Source: Actinomycetes bacterium (lineage in GTDB: Bacteria; Actinomycetota; Thermoleophilia; Solirubrobacterales; 70-9). From it: a stretch of 64,000 nt of DNA. Made by a program: the position numbers and the translations under genes. This document shows, one piece after another, positions 9,738 through 18,240 of this stretch. Location of the stretch: positions 251,529 through 315,528 of the forward strand of contig BOKP01000001.1 of NCBI GenBank assembly GCA_016861045.1, written 5' to 3'. Position 1 is the stretch's first letter. Each line of letters opens with the position of its first letter. The notes below the pieces were generated by a model that was given only the letters and a program-made list of their open reading frames with translations, was not told where the DNA came from and searched no databases.

Positions 9738-10454
9738 ACCACTCCCGAGGACTCCGACCCGCCCGGCGCGCCCGCCCGGCCGCCCGGCCGCGAGATCCGC
9801 CTCCGCACCGTATCGGTCGTCGAGGCAGCGGCCGACGCGCTCCGCGAGATGATCCTCGACGGCACGATCGAGCCCGGCACGCGCCTGCGCGAGACCGAGT
9901 TCGCGGGCCGGCTCGGCATCGCCCGCCACACCTTCCGGGCGGCCGCCCAGATCCTGATCAACGAGGGGCTGTTGCGCCGGTCCCCGAACCGCGGCGTCCA
10001 GCTGTCGGTCCTCGACGCCGGCGACATCGTCGACATCTTCCGCCTCCGCGAGGCGCTCGAGATCGAGGCGACGCGACTCGTGGTCGAGGCCGGCGCCGAG
10101 ATCCCCGACGCCGCCCTCGCCGTCGAGCGCTTCAACGCGCTCGACGACGATGCCTCGTGGCGGACCGTCGTCGACCTCGACATGGACTTCCACCGGGCGA
10201 TCATCGACGCCACCGGCAGCGAGCGGATCAGCCGCGCCTACGCCGGCGTGCAGTCGGAGATCCTGCTCTGCATGGCCCAGCTTCGCCCCCACTACGACCG
10301 GCCCGACGAGGTCGCCGCCGAGCACCGCGAGCTGCTCGAGGCGCTGCAGGCGGGCGAACCCGACGAGGTCGAGAAGCTGTTCCGGCGGCATCTCGGCGAT
10401 GCCAGCGAGAACCTGACCAATGCGCTTCAGGCGCGAGAGGAGGTGACCGCGTGA
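9726..10454 (+). CDS. GntR-family transcriptional regulator, FCD (FadR) subfamily
   Basis: 242 residues from GTG 9726. The N-terminal winged helix covers ~25-90, with the family-typical block ALREMILDGTIEPGTRLRETEFAGRLGIARHTFRAAAQILINEGLLRR. The C-terminal all-helical FCD ligand domain follows (DIFRLREALEIEATRLV, DMDFHRAIIDATGSERI, EHRELLEALQAGEPDEVEKLFRRHL). The D..H...H pattern of FCD metal sites is visible (DLDMDFHRAI, EHRELL, RRHL). Such proteins sense small carboxylates or amine-derived metabolites and usually repress catabolic genes. Its stop overlaps the enolase-like gene, making it the first gene of a nine-gene operon. The frame extends upstream of 9726, but that extension covers the divergent gene and is not real. 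Confidence 0.9.
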   Translation: MEQSTTPEDSDPPGAPARPPGREIRLRTVSVVEAAADALREMILDGTIEPGTRLRETEFAGRLGIARHTFRAAAQILINEGLLRRSPNRGVQLSVLDAGDIVDIFRLREALEIEATRLVVEAGAEIPDAALAVERFNALDDDASWRTVVDLDMDFHRAIIDATGSERISRAYAGVQSEILLCMAQLRPHYDRPDEVAAEHRELLEALQAGEPDEVEKLFRRHLGDASENLTNALQAREEVTA

Positions 10455-11725
10455 GCGGTCTCGAGATCACTTCGATGCGGGCCCGCGAGGTCCTGGACTG
10501 CCGCGGCCTGCCGACGGTGCAGGTCGATGTCGTCCTCGCCGGCGGCGCCCGCGGGCGGGCCGACGTCCCCTCCGGCCGCTCGACCGGCTCGAACGAGGCG
10601 CACGAGCGCCGCGACGGCGGCGACCGCTTCGGCGGCTTCGGCGTCCGCGATGCCGTCGCGGCCGTCAACGGCGAGATCGCCACCGCGCTCGGCGGCTTCG
10701 ACGTCTCCTCCCAGCGGGCGCTCGACGCGGCGCTGATCGAGCTCGACGGCACCGCGAACAAGGGAAGGCTCGGAGCCAACGCGGTCCTCGGCGTCTCGCT
10801 CGCCGCCGCCCGCGCCGCCGCCGCCGCCGCCGGGCAGCCGCTCTACGCGCACCTGAACGGGAACGGCCACGTCCTGCCGGTGCCGCTGGTCAACCTGATC
10901 AACGGCGGCAAGCACGCCTCCAACGACCTCGACTTCCAGGAGTTCATCGTGATCCCGGTCGGGGCCGACTCGATCCTCGAGGCGCTGCAGATCTCGACCG
11001 AGGTCAACCTGGCGCTGGCCGAGATCCTGCTCGAGCGCTACGGCAAGAGCGCCCTCAACACCGGCGACGAGGGCGGCTACGCGCCGGCGATCTCGAGCCC
11101 GCACGAGGCCCTCGGCCTGCTCCACGAGGCCGTCGCCGACGCCGGCCACGGCGGCCGCTTCCGCTACGGGCTCGACTGCGCGGCGACCCACTACCACGAC
11201 GGCGGCAACTACGCGCTCGCCGGCGAGACCCGCGACACCGAGGCGATGATCGAGCTGTACCGGGAGCTGATCCGCGACTACGACGTCGTCACGATCGAGG
11301 ACCCGCTCGACGAGAGCGACTTCGAGGGCTTCGCCGAGCTGACCCGCGTCTCCGGGATCCAGATCGTCGGCGACGATCTCTTCGTCACCAACCCAGAGCG
11401 GCTCGCCGAGGGGATCGAGGCGGGCGCGGCCAACTCGCTGCTGTGGAAGGTCAACCAGATCGGCACCCTTACCGAGGCGCTCGACGCCGCCGAGCTCGCG
11501 CATCGCAGCGCCTACACGGTCGTCGTCTCCGAGCGCTCGGGCGAGACCGAGGACCCGATCATCGCCGACCTCGCGGTGGCGCTGAACGCCGGTCAGATCA
11601 AGACCGGGGCACCGGTCCGGGGTGAGCGCACCGCGAAGTACAACCGCCTGATCGAGATCGAGGAGCGGCTCGGCGCGACGGCCGCCTATCCCGGCGACGT
11701 CTTCCGGGCTCCCGTCGCCGCCTGA
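10451..11725 (+). CDS. Enolase paralogue with altered active site
   Basis: 424 residues, GTG start overlapping the regulator stop. Overall it is a full enolase: NLINGGKHASNDLDFQEF, NTGDEGGYAP, IEDPLDESDF, VGDDLFVTNP, LLWKVNQIGTLTEA (catalytic Lys ~333) and QIKTGAP (Lys ~384). The three acidic magnesium ligands are kept. Deviations are specific: the near-invariant SHRSGETED is SERSGETED (His to Glu at ~361), the mobile loop SGASTG is SGRSTG with the following His changed to Asn, and DSRGNPTV is DCRGLPTV. The Arg-Ser phosphate-binding pair is kept. It lies directly before a glycerate 2-kinase, whose product is enolase's substrate. I infer dehydration of a phosphorylated hydroxy acid, not necessarily 2-phosphoglycerate. 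Confidence 0.85.
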   Translation: MSGLEITSMRAREVLDCRGLPTVQVDVVLAGGARGRADVPSGRSTGSNEAHERRDGGDRFGGFGVRDAVAAVNGEIATALGGFDVSSQRALDAALIELDGTANKGRLGANAVLGVSLAAARAAAAAAGQPLYAHLNGNGHVLPVPLVNLINGGKHASNDLDFQEFIVIPVGADSILEALQISTEVNLALAEILLERYGKSALNTGDEGGYAPAISSPHEALGLLHEAVADAGHGGRFRYGLDCAATHYHDGGNYALAGETRDTEAMIELYRELIRDYDVVTIEDPLDESDFEGFAELTRVSGIQIVGDDLFVTNPERLAEGIEAGAANSLLWKVNQIGTLTEALDAAELAHRSAYTVVVSERSGETEDPIIADLAVALNAGQIKTGAPVRGERTAKYNRLIEIEERLGATAAYPGDVFRAPVAA

Positions 11726-11726
11726 G

Positions 11727-13154
11727 ATGGACCCGGCCCCGGCCGCTGAGATGGAGGCGTCCCGGGTGGGAGCCGCGGCGACGCTCGATCCACCCGCGAT
11801 CCGCAACCGCGCCGAGCTGCTCGACCACGGCCTGCACGCCCCCCGGGAGCTCGCCCTGCGGGTGGCAGAGGCTGGGCTCGCGGCATGCGACCCGGGCCTC
11901 GCGGTCGAGCGGATGGTCGCGGTCGAGGGTGACGAGCTCGTCGTCGCCGGCCGCCGCCACGCCCTCCATCCGGACGGCCGGATCGTCGTCCTCGGCTCCG
12001 GCAAGGCGACCCTGAAGATCGCGCTCGCGCTCGAGCGGATCCTCGGCGAGCGCCTCCACGGAGGCACCGTCGTCGTCCGCGAGGGCAGCGCCGCGGCCCG
12101 GCCCGAGCGGATCGAGCTGCTGGAGGCGGCGCATCCCATCCCCGACGAGCGCAGCGTCGCCGCGGCGGTGCGGCTGCTCGAGCGGGCCGGCGAGCTCGGC
12201 GAGCGCGACATCGTCATCGCCTGCTTCACCGGCGGCAGCTCGGCCCTGACCAGCCTGCCGCCGGCGGGCGTCTCGGCCGCCGACAAGGGCGATCTCCATC
12301 GGCTCCTGCTCGGCGCCGGCCTGCCGATCTCCGAGATCAACACCGTCCGGAAGCAGGTCTCGGGCTTCAAGGGCGGTCGCCTGGCGATCGCCGTGGCTCC
12401 GGCGAGGCTGATCAACCTGACCGTCTCCGACGTCGCCGGCGACGCCCTCGACGCGATCACCGACCCGAGCGTCCCCAACGACTCGACGCCCGCCGACGCG
12501 ACCGCGATCCTGCGCAGCCGCGACCTCTGGGGTGACGTCGCCGCCGGCATCCGCGCCCACCTCGAGAGCCCCGAGCTCGAGGTCCCGGACCTGAGCGCGG
12601 TCGAGATCCACTCGGTCCTGCTCGTCACCGGCGAGACGGCATGCGAGGCGATGGCGGCCGAGGCGCGGCGCGCCGGGGCCGAGCCGGTCATCCTCTCGAC
12701 CGGGCTCGAGGAGGAGGCCGGGCCGATCGGTCGCCTGCTCGCGCGGCTGGCGTTCGAGAGCGCCGAGCTCGGCCGGCCGTTCGCGCCGCCGGCGGTGCTG
12801 ATCGGCTGCGGCGGCGAGAGCACGGTCAGGCTCGGGCCGGGTGACGAGTTCGGCAGCGGCGGCCCCAACCAGGAGGCGGCGCTCGCCGCCGCGCCGGGGC
12901 TGGCCGGCAGCGACGTCGCCGCGGCCTTCATCGACACCGACGGCTCCGACGGCGGGACCGAGCTGGCGGGGGCGATCGCCGACGGGCTCACCGCCGAGCG
13001 GGCCGCCGCCGCCGGCATCGACCTCCGCTCGACGCTCGCCGGGCACCGCTCCGGCGCGGCGATCGCGGCGCTCGGCGACGGGATCGACACCGGGCCCACC
13101 CACACGAACGTCAACGACCTGTTCGCGGTCGCGATCGGGGGCGGTGCCCGCTGA
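11727..13154 (+). CDS. Glycerate 2-kinase, MOFRL/GckA family
   Basis: 475 residues, ATG one base after the enolase stop; ATG 11751 is an alternative start. VVLGSGKATLKIA (~95), EAAHPIPDERS (~134), CFTGGSSALTSLPP (~168), INTVRKQVSGFKGGRLAIA (~205) and the C-terminal TGPTHTNVNDLFAVAIG match the D-glycerate/hydroxypyruvate-type kinase family that makes 2-phosphoglycerate with ATP. It is cytoplasmic. The adjacent enolase-like gene suggests a short route glycerate to 2-phosphoglycerate to phosphoenolpyruvate, or an analogue of it. Its TGA overlaps the ATG of the ABC ATPase (TGATG). The N-terminal extension of ~25 residues before the first conserved helix may be non-coding if the second ATG is used. 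Confidence 0.88.
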   Translation: MDPAPAAEMEASRVGAAATLDPPAIRNRAELLDHGLHAPRELALRVAEAGLAACDPGLAVERMVAVEGDELVVAGRRHALHPDGRIVVLGSGKATLKIALALERILGERLHGGTVVVREGSAAARPERIELLEAAHPIPDERSVAAAVRLLERAGELGERDIVIACFTGGSSALTSLPPAGVSAADKGDLHRLLLGAGLPISEINTVRKQVSGFKGGRLAIAVAPARLINLTVSDVAGDALDAITDPSVPNDSTPADATAILRSRDLWGDVAAGIRAHLESPELEVPDLSAVEIHSVLLVTGETACEAMAAEARRAGAEPVILSTGLEEEAGPIGRLLARLAFESAELGRPFAPPAVLIGCGGESTVRLGPGDEFGSGGPNQEAALAAAPGLAGSDVAAAFIDTDGSDGGTELAGAIADGLTAERAAAAGIDLRSTLAGHRSGAAIAALGDGIDTGPTHTNVNDLFAVAIGGGAR

Positions 13155-14254
13155 TGGCGGCGATCGCCGAGCCGATGATCCGGCTGGAGCGAATCAGCAA
13201 GCGCTTCGGCGAGGCGCCGGCGGTCGACGACGTCTCGATCGGGATCGCCCGCGGCGAGTTCTTCTCGATGCTCGGCCCGAGCGGCTGCGGGAAGACGACG
13301 ACGCTGCGGATGATCGCCGGATTCGAGGAGCCGACGACCGGACGGGTGCTGCTCGACGGCGAGGACGTGACACTCGTCTCGGCCCGCCATCGCAACGTCA
13401 ACATGGTCTTCCAGGACTACGCGCTGTTCCCGCACATGTCGGTGGCCGAGAACGTCGGCTTCGGCCTGAAGCTGAAGCGCGTCCCGCGGAATGAGGCGCG
13501 GTCCCGGATCGAGGAGATGCTCGCGGTCGTCCGCCTCGAGGGGCTCGGCGAGCGGCGGCCGGCCGAGCTCTCGGGCGGGCAGCGGCAGCGCGTCGCCCTC
13601 GCGCGGGCGCTCGTCAACCGGCCGGCGGCGCTGCTGCTCGACGAGCCGCTCGGGGCGCTCGATCTGAAGCTCCGTCGCGAGATGCAGCTCGAGCTCAAGC
13701 GGATCCAGAAGACCACCGAGACGACGTTCGTCTACGTCACCCACGATCAGGAGGAGGCGCTGACGATGTCGGACCGGATCGCCGTGATGGACGGTGGCCG
13801 GGTCCAGCAGCTCGCCGACCCGAAGACCCTCTACGAGCGTCCCGACACGTCGTTCGTCGCCGACTTCATCGGCACCTCGAACGCCCTCGCGCTCAGCGTC
13901 GACCGGCGCGAGGGCGAGCTCGCGATCATGGAGCCCGGTCCCGGCGTCCGGGTCGCGGTCGCCGCCCCGGCCGCGGTCGGCGAGACGCTGCAGATCAGCA
14001 TCCGACCCGAGAAGATCTCGATCGTCGCGGGTGGCGACGGTGACGGCGGCGACTGCCGGGTCGACGGCGTCGCCGTCGAGCGGGTCTACCTCGGGTCGGT
14101 GTCGCAGACGGTGGTCGAGCTCCCGGGCGGCGAGCGCCTCGCGGTCCATGAGCTCAACGACGATGACGTATCGTCGATCGAGCCCGGGGACGCCGTCACC
14201 CTCAGCTGGCCGGCCCGCCACAGCCTCGTGGTCGGCGAGGAGGGAGGGCGATGA
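13154..14254 (+). CDS. ABC transporter ATPase, polyamine (PotA) type
   Basis: 366 residues. Walker A is GPSGCGKTT (~43), Q-loop FQDYALFPHMSV (~88), signature LSGGQRQRVALARAL (~140), Walker B LLLDEPLGALD (~163) and the H-loop THDQEEAL (~196). A C-terminal regulatory TOBE-like region (~245-366) includes ISIRPEKISIV, as in PotA and related importers. It powers the permease pair at 16409 and 17341. It starts on the last base of the glycerate-kinase stop and overlaps the first binding-protein gene (ATGA). Polyamine, 2-aminoethylphosphonate and iron importers share this architecture, so the substrate is not fixed by sequence alone. Confidence 0.92.
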   Translation: MAAIAEPMIRLERISKRFGEAPAVDDVSIGIARGEFFSMLGPSGCGKTTTLRMIAGFEEPTTGRVLLDGEDVTLVSARHRNVNMVFQDYALFPHMSVAENVGFGLKLKRVPRNEARSRIEEMLAVVRLEGLGERRPAELSGGQRQRVALARALVNRPAALLLDEPLGALDLKLRREMQLELKRIQKTTETTFVYVTHDQEEALTMSDRIAVMDGGRVQQLADPKTLYERPDTSFVADFIGTSNALALSVDRREGELAIMEPGPGVRVAVAAPAAVGETLQISIRPEKISIVAGGDGDGGDCRVDGVAVERVYLGSVSQTVVELPGGERLAVHELNDDDVSSIEPGDAVTLSWPARHSLVVGEEGGR

Positions 14255-15333
14255 CGCCGCGGCCGGCCCTCGCCGCCCTCGCGGCGATCGCCGTGGCGGC
14301 GATCGCCGGCTGCGGCGGCGCAGGCGGCGACGCCGAGCCCGCCCCGGCACCGTCCGACCCCGACGCGCCGGTGAGCGGGACGCTGACCGTTTTCGCCTAC
14401 CAGGACACGATCACCGACGAGATGCTCGATCCGTTCCGCGAGGCGAATCCCGAGCTCGAGGTGAAGACGGCGAGCTTCGGCTCCAACGAGGAGGCGGCCG
14501 CGAAGATGGCGGGTGGCTTCGAGGCCGACGTCGTCGAGGTCTGCCTCGACGAGATGAGCGCGCTCACCGACCGCGGCCTCCTGCGGCCGATCGACCCGGC
14601 CGGGATCGCCGACTGGGATCAGCTCGTGTTTCGCGACGCCGACGGCGTCCGCGACGGTGACGACGTGATGCTCGTGCCGCTCTCGGCCGGGCCGCAGGGG
14701 CTGATCTACGACGCCGAGGAGATCGCGCCGGGCGAGATCGACTCATTCGCCGACCTCTTCGACCCCGCCTACGCCGATCGCACCGCTCTCGAGGCCGACT
14801 ACCCGCTGCCCGCGATCGCCGAGACCGCGCTCGCGCTCGGCTTCGACGATCCGATGAGCCTGACGCCGGAGCAGCTCGAGCAGGTCAAGCAGAAGCTGAT
14901 CGACAGCCGCGACCAGTTCCGCTCCCTGTGGCGCTCCGACGCGGACGTCGTCAACCTCTTCAAGTCGAACGAGATCGCGCTCGCCGACGGCGGCCCGGGA
15001 CTGACGGAGCGGATCCGCGACACCGGCGTCGACGCTCGCTGGGTCGCGCCGGTCGAACGGCCGCTCTCCTGGGTCTGCGGCCTCGCGATCACGAGCGACG
15101 CAACCAACGTCGACGCGGCCTACAAGCTGATCAACTGGCAGGCCTCGCCCGAGGCGCAGGCGATCCGCGCTGCGAACGGCTACGTCGTCACCAATCCGAA
15201 GGCGATCCCGCTGGCCCCGCCGGGCGCCCGCAAGACTGCAGACCCGAGCTCGATCGACAACGCAATCGCAGAGACGGAGCCCCCCGACTACCAGGAGTGG
15301 GTCAGGGCGTTCCGGGAGTTCCAGGCACAGTGA
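14251..15333 (+). CDS. Substrate-binding lipoprotein 1, PotD-like
   Basis: 360 residues, ATG overlapping the ATPase stop. The signal ends in a lipobox (AAIAGC, Cys ~21), followed by a Gly/Ala/Pro linker. The mature domain has the polyamine-binding-protein layout: VSGTLTVFAYQDTITDEML, GGFEADVVEVCLDEMSAL, PLSAGPQGLIYDAEEI, DSFADLFDPAYADRTALE, WVCGLAITSDATNVDAAYKLINWQASPEAQ. It captures the imported solute outside the membrane. It is exactly the same length as the next gene and shares long blocks with it, so the two are tandem duplicates. Differences in the cleft segments (WVAPVERP against WISPGEGA) hint at different ligands or affinities. Confidence 0.9.
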   Translation: MTPRPALAALAAIAVAAIAGCGGAGGDAEPAPAPSDPDAPVSGTLTVFAYQDTITDEMLDPFREANPELEVKTASFGSNEEAAAKMAGGFEADVVEVCLDEMSALTDRGLLRPIDPAGIADWDQLVFRDADGVRDGDDVMLVPLSAGPQGLIYDAEEIAPGEIDSFADLFDPAYADRTALEADYPLPAIAETALALGFDDPMSLTPEQLEQVKQKLIDSRDQFRSLWRSDADVVNLFKSNEIALADGGPGLTERIRDTGVDARWVAPVERPLSWVCGLAITSDATNVDAAYKLINWQASPEAQAIRAANGYVVTNPKAIPLAPPGARKTADPSSIDNAIAETEPPDYQEWVRAFREFQAQ

Positions 15334-15350
15334 CCCGGGAGGAGGTCAGG

Positions 15351-16433
15351 ATGAGAAGACAGATGTTGGCGGCGCTCATGGCGGCAACGGCATTGATCGC
15401 GCTCGCCGGGTGCGGCGGTGGCGGCGGCGACACCGGGGTGGCTCCGGCGCCCGACGACCCGGACGCGCCGGTGAGCGGGACGCTGAAGGTGTTCGCCTAC
15501 GGCGACACCGTCCCCGACGAGATGATCGCGCCGTTCGAGAAGGCGAACCCCGACGTCGACCTCGAAACCGCGACGTTCGACTCGAACAAGGCGGCGGCCG
15601 CGAAGCTGGCCGGCGGGTTCGAGGCCGACGTCGTCGAGGTCTGCACCGACGAGATGGAGCCGCTGCTGGCTCGGGGGCTCCTGCGGCCGCTCGACGAGGA
15701 GGCGATACCGGCCTTCGACGAGCTCGCCTTCTCGGACGCGCCCGAGGTTCGCGACGAGAACGGCGACGTGCTCTTCGTGCCCGCCTCGGCCGGACCGCAG
15801 GGGCTGATCGTCAACAGCGACGAGGTCGATCCCGCCGACGTGACCTCCTGGCAGGACCTGTTCGACGACGCCTACGCCGGCCGGGCGGCGCTGGAGGCGA
15901 CGCCGCTGACCGCGATCGGCGCCGCCGCGCTGGCGATGGGGATGGAGGACCCGATGAGCCTCAGCGACGAGGAGGTCGAGGATGCGAAGCAGTACCTGCT
16001 CGACCACCGCGACAACTTCCGCGCGTTCGCCGAGTCGGACGCGTCGATGGTGAACCTGTTCAAGTCGGGCGAGGTGGTGATCGCCGACGGCGGCCGCGGC
16101 ACCACGCAGGCGATGGTCGACGACGGCGTGCCGGTCGAGTGGATCTCGCCCGGGGAGGGCGCGCTGTCGTGGGTCTGTGGCCTCGCGATCACGTCGAAGG
16201 CGCAGAACATCGACGCGGCCTACAAGCTGATCAACTACTACGCCTCCCCGCAGGCGCAGGCGATCTCGGGCGACATGGGGTTCGTCGCGATGAACCCGAA
16301 GGCGCTGTCGATGGTCAGCCCCGAGTTCAAGCGGAGCGCCGACCCGCGCAACCTCGAAAACGCGATCCCGCAGACCGAGCCCGACAACGCCGACGTCTAC
16401 GAGCGCGCATGGCAGGAAGTCCAGGCCGAGTAG
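15351..16433 (+). CDS. Substrate-binding lipoprotein 2, PotD-like, tandem paralogue
   Basis: 360 residues from ATG 15351, chosen for the strong GGGAGGAGG Shine-Dalgarno upstream and because it starts a good lipoprotein signal (LIALAGC, Cys ~22). Blocks parallel the first copy: DAPVSGTLKVFAYGDTVPDEM, AGGFEADVVEVCTDEMEPL, PASAGPQGLIVNSDEV, LFKSGEVVIADGGRG, WVCGLAITSKAQNIDAAYKL. It has its own ribosome binding site, whereas most genes around it rely on stop/start overlap, which suggests higher or separate translation. It sits between copy 1 and the permease genes. Confidence 0.92.
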   Translation: MRRQMLAALMAATALIALAGCGGGGGDTGVAPAPDDPDAPVSGTLKVFAYGDTVPDEMIAPFEKANPDVDLETATFDSNKAAAAKLAGGFEADVVEVCTDEMEPLLARGLLRPLDEEAIPAFDELAFSDAPEVRDENGDVLFVPASAGPQGLIVNSDEVDPADVTSWQDLFDDAYAGRAALEATPLTAIGAAALAMGMEDPMSLSDEEVEDAKQYLLDHRDNFRAFAESDASMVNLFKSGEVVIADGGRGTTQAMVDDGVPVEWISPGEGALSWVCGLAITSKAQNIDAAYKLINYYASPQAQAISGDMGFVAMNPKALSMVSPEFKRSADPRNLENAIPQTEPDNADVYERAWQEVQAE

Positions 16434-17341
16434 CGGCCGCGGCGCCGGCGCCGGCCCGCGACGCGGCGCCGGCGCCGGTCGTGCGCCCGCTCGCGCATCG
16501 GTTGCGGCGGCGACTGCCGGGCCTCGCCGGGGGGATTCTGGTCGCCTTCGTGATGGTGGTCCTGTTCGGCCCGGTGCTGATGCTGGCGCTGTTCTCGTTC
16601 AACGACTCCTCGATCATCTCGCTGCCCTGGGAGGGGTTCACGACCAAGTGGTACGAGGAGGCCTGGAGCAACGGCCAGGCCCGTGACGCGGTCGTCAACT
16701 CGCTGATCGTGGCGACGATCGTGATGGTGCTCTCGGTCGTCCTCGGGACGCTCGCCGCCTGGGGGCTGACGCGGCTGCGGTTCCGGGGCCGCGGCTTCAT
16801 CGCCGGGCTGAACGGGGCGGTGCTCGTCGTTCCCTGGCTGATCATCGGCGTCGCCGGGCTGATCTTCTTCAGCGAGATCGGGGTATCGCTGTCGCTCGAG
16901 ACGATCACGCTGATGCACCTCGTCGTCACCTTCCCGCTGGTCGTCGCGATCGTCTCCGCCGGGCTCGTCCGCTTCCAGCGCTCGCTCGAGGAGGCGGCGA
17001 TCGACCTCGGCGCGACCCAGCGGCAGATGCTGCGCTACGTCGTCCTGCCGCAGGTCGGACCGTCGATCGCCGCCGCGTCGATCTTCGCCTTCGCCTGGTC
17101 GTTCAACAACTTCGAGATCTCGTTCTTCAACGGCGGCTTCGAGCAGACGTTCCCGGTCTGGGTCTTCTCGATCCTGCGCCAGTCCGAGAACCTGCCGGTC
17201 GTCAACGCGGTATCGACCGTGATCGCGGCCGCGCAGATCCTCGCCGTGTTCGGCGCCTGGGCGTTGATGAAGCGGCTGACCCGGAGCGAGGGCGAGGGGA
17301 GCGAGACGCTGACCGGGCTGCTGACGGGCGGGGCGCGCTGA
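16409..17341 (+). CDS. ABC transporter permease, PotC type
   Basis: 310 residues from ATG 16409, which overlaps the binding-protein gene by 25 bases; GTG 16481 is an alternative start giving a shorter cytoplasmic N-terminus. Six membrane segments are visible, starting at LAGGILVAFVMVVLFGPVLMLALF (~40). The cytoplasmic EAA loop SLEEAAIDLGATQRQMLRYVVLPQV (~193) docks the ATPase. It pairs with the PotB-type permease, whose ATG overlaps its TGA. Confidence 0.88.
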   Translation: MAGSPGRVAAAAPAPARDAAPAPVVRPLAHRLRRRLPGLAGGILVAFVMVVLFGPVLMLALFSFNDSSIISLPWEGFTTKWYEEAWSNGQARDAVVNSLIVATIVMVLSVVLGTLAAWGLTRLRFRGRGFIAGLNGAVLVVPWLIIGVAGLIFFSEIGVSLSLETITLMHLVVTFPLVVAIVSAGLVRFQRSLEEAAIDLGATQRQMLRYVVLPQVGPSIAAASIFAFAWSFNNFEISFFNGGFEQTFPVWVFSILRQSENLPVVNAVSTVIAAAQILAVFGAWALMKRLTRSEGEGSETLTGLLTGGAR

Positions 17342-18240
17342 TGGAGTCGGCGACGATCCCCGCCCCCGCGCCGCGGCGCCCCCGCGCCCACCGTTGGCTG
17401 CGGCCGCTGGCCTTCCTCGGCACCCCTACGGCCCTGCTGCTCGTCCTCTTCCTCGGCCCGATGCTGGTCATGCTCGGGGTGGCGTTCGACCGCGGCCTCC
17501 TCGACGGAGGCCAGGGCGCGTTCAACCTGACGCTGACCAACTTCAGCGACGTGATCACCGACCCGCTCTACCGCGAGGTCGCCGTGACCACGTTCGAGAT
17601 CGCGACCGCGGCGATGCTCGCCCAGCTCCTCGTCGCGGTGCCGCTGGCCTATGTCATCGCCTTCAAGGCCGGCCGCTGGCAGCTGCCGATCCTGCTGTTC
17701 CTCGTCCTCGCCGACGAGCTCAACCCGATGGTCCGGATCTATGCCTGGCGGATGCTGCTCGGCCGCGAGGGGCTGATCAACGAGGGCCTGATGCGGATCG
17801 GGATCACAGACCAGCCGATCGACGCGCTCCTGTTCAGCCAGTTCGCGGTGACGCTGGTGCTCGCGACGAGCTACATCACCTACACGGTGATCCCGATCTA
17901 TGGGGCGATGAAGGCGATCGACGCCAACGTCTTCGAGGCGGCCCGCGACCTCGGCGCGGGCTGGTGGACGACGACGCGGCGGGTGCTCCTGCCGCTGATC
18001 GCGCCCGGGATCTTCGTCTCGCTGCTGCTCGTCTACATCCCCCTGTTCACCGACTTCGCGAGTCCGGCGCTGGTCGGCGGCACGAGCGGCTACATGCTCG
18101 GCAACGTCGTCAACGACCTCGTGCTCGAGTCGGGCGATCTAAACCGTGGCGCGGCGATGAGCATCATCATGCTCGTCCTCTCGGCGCTGTTCGCGCTCGT
18201 CGCCTACCGGCTCGCCCGGATCAACCGACTCGAGAGCTGA
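17341..18240 (+). CDS. ABC transporter permease, PotB type
   Basis: 299 residues, ATG overlapping the previous TGA (TGATG). Six hydrophobic segments; the EAA loop VFEAARDLGAGWWTTTRRVLLPLIAPGI (~200) is intact. The PotB-like feature VRIYAWRMLLGREGLIN follows helix three. With the PotC-type partner it forms the membrane channel. Gene order ATPase, binding protein, binding protein, PotC, PotB differs from the classical potABCD order. Confidence 0.9.
   Translation: MESATIPAPAPRRPRAHRWLRPLAFLGTPTALLLVLFLGPMLVMLGVAFDRGLLDGGQGAFNLTLTNFSDVITDPLYREVAVTTFEIATAAMLAQLLVAVPLAYVIAFKAGRWQLPILLFLVLADELNPMVRIYAWRMLLGREGLINEGLMRIGITDQPIDALLFSQFAVTLVLATSYITYTVIPIYGAMKAIDANVFEAARDLGAGWWTTTRRVLLPLIAPGIFVSLLLVYIPLFTDFASPALVGGTSGYMLGNVVNDLVLESGDLNRGAAMSIIMLVLSALFALVAYRLARINRLES

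Noticed and set aside
10427-14350. A 1307-residue open frame on the minus strand opposite the enolase, kinase and ATPase genes
   Set aside because: Its product is low-complexity Arg/Ala/Gly-rich, as expected for the antisense of GC-rich genes; the plus-strand genes have clear family motifs.
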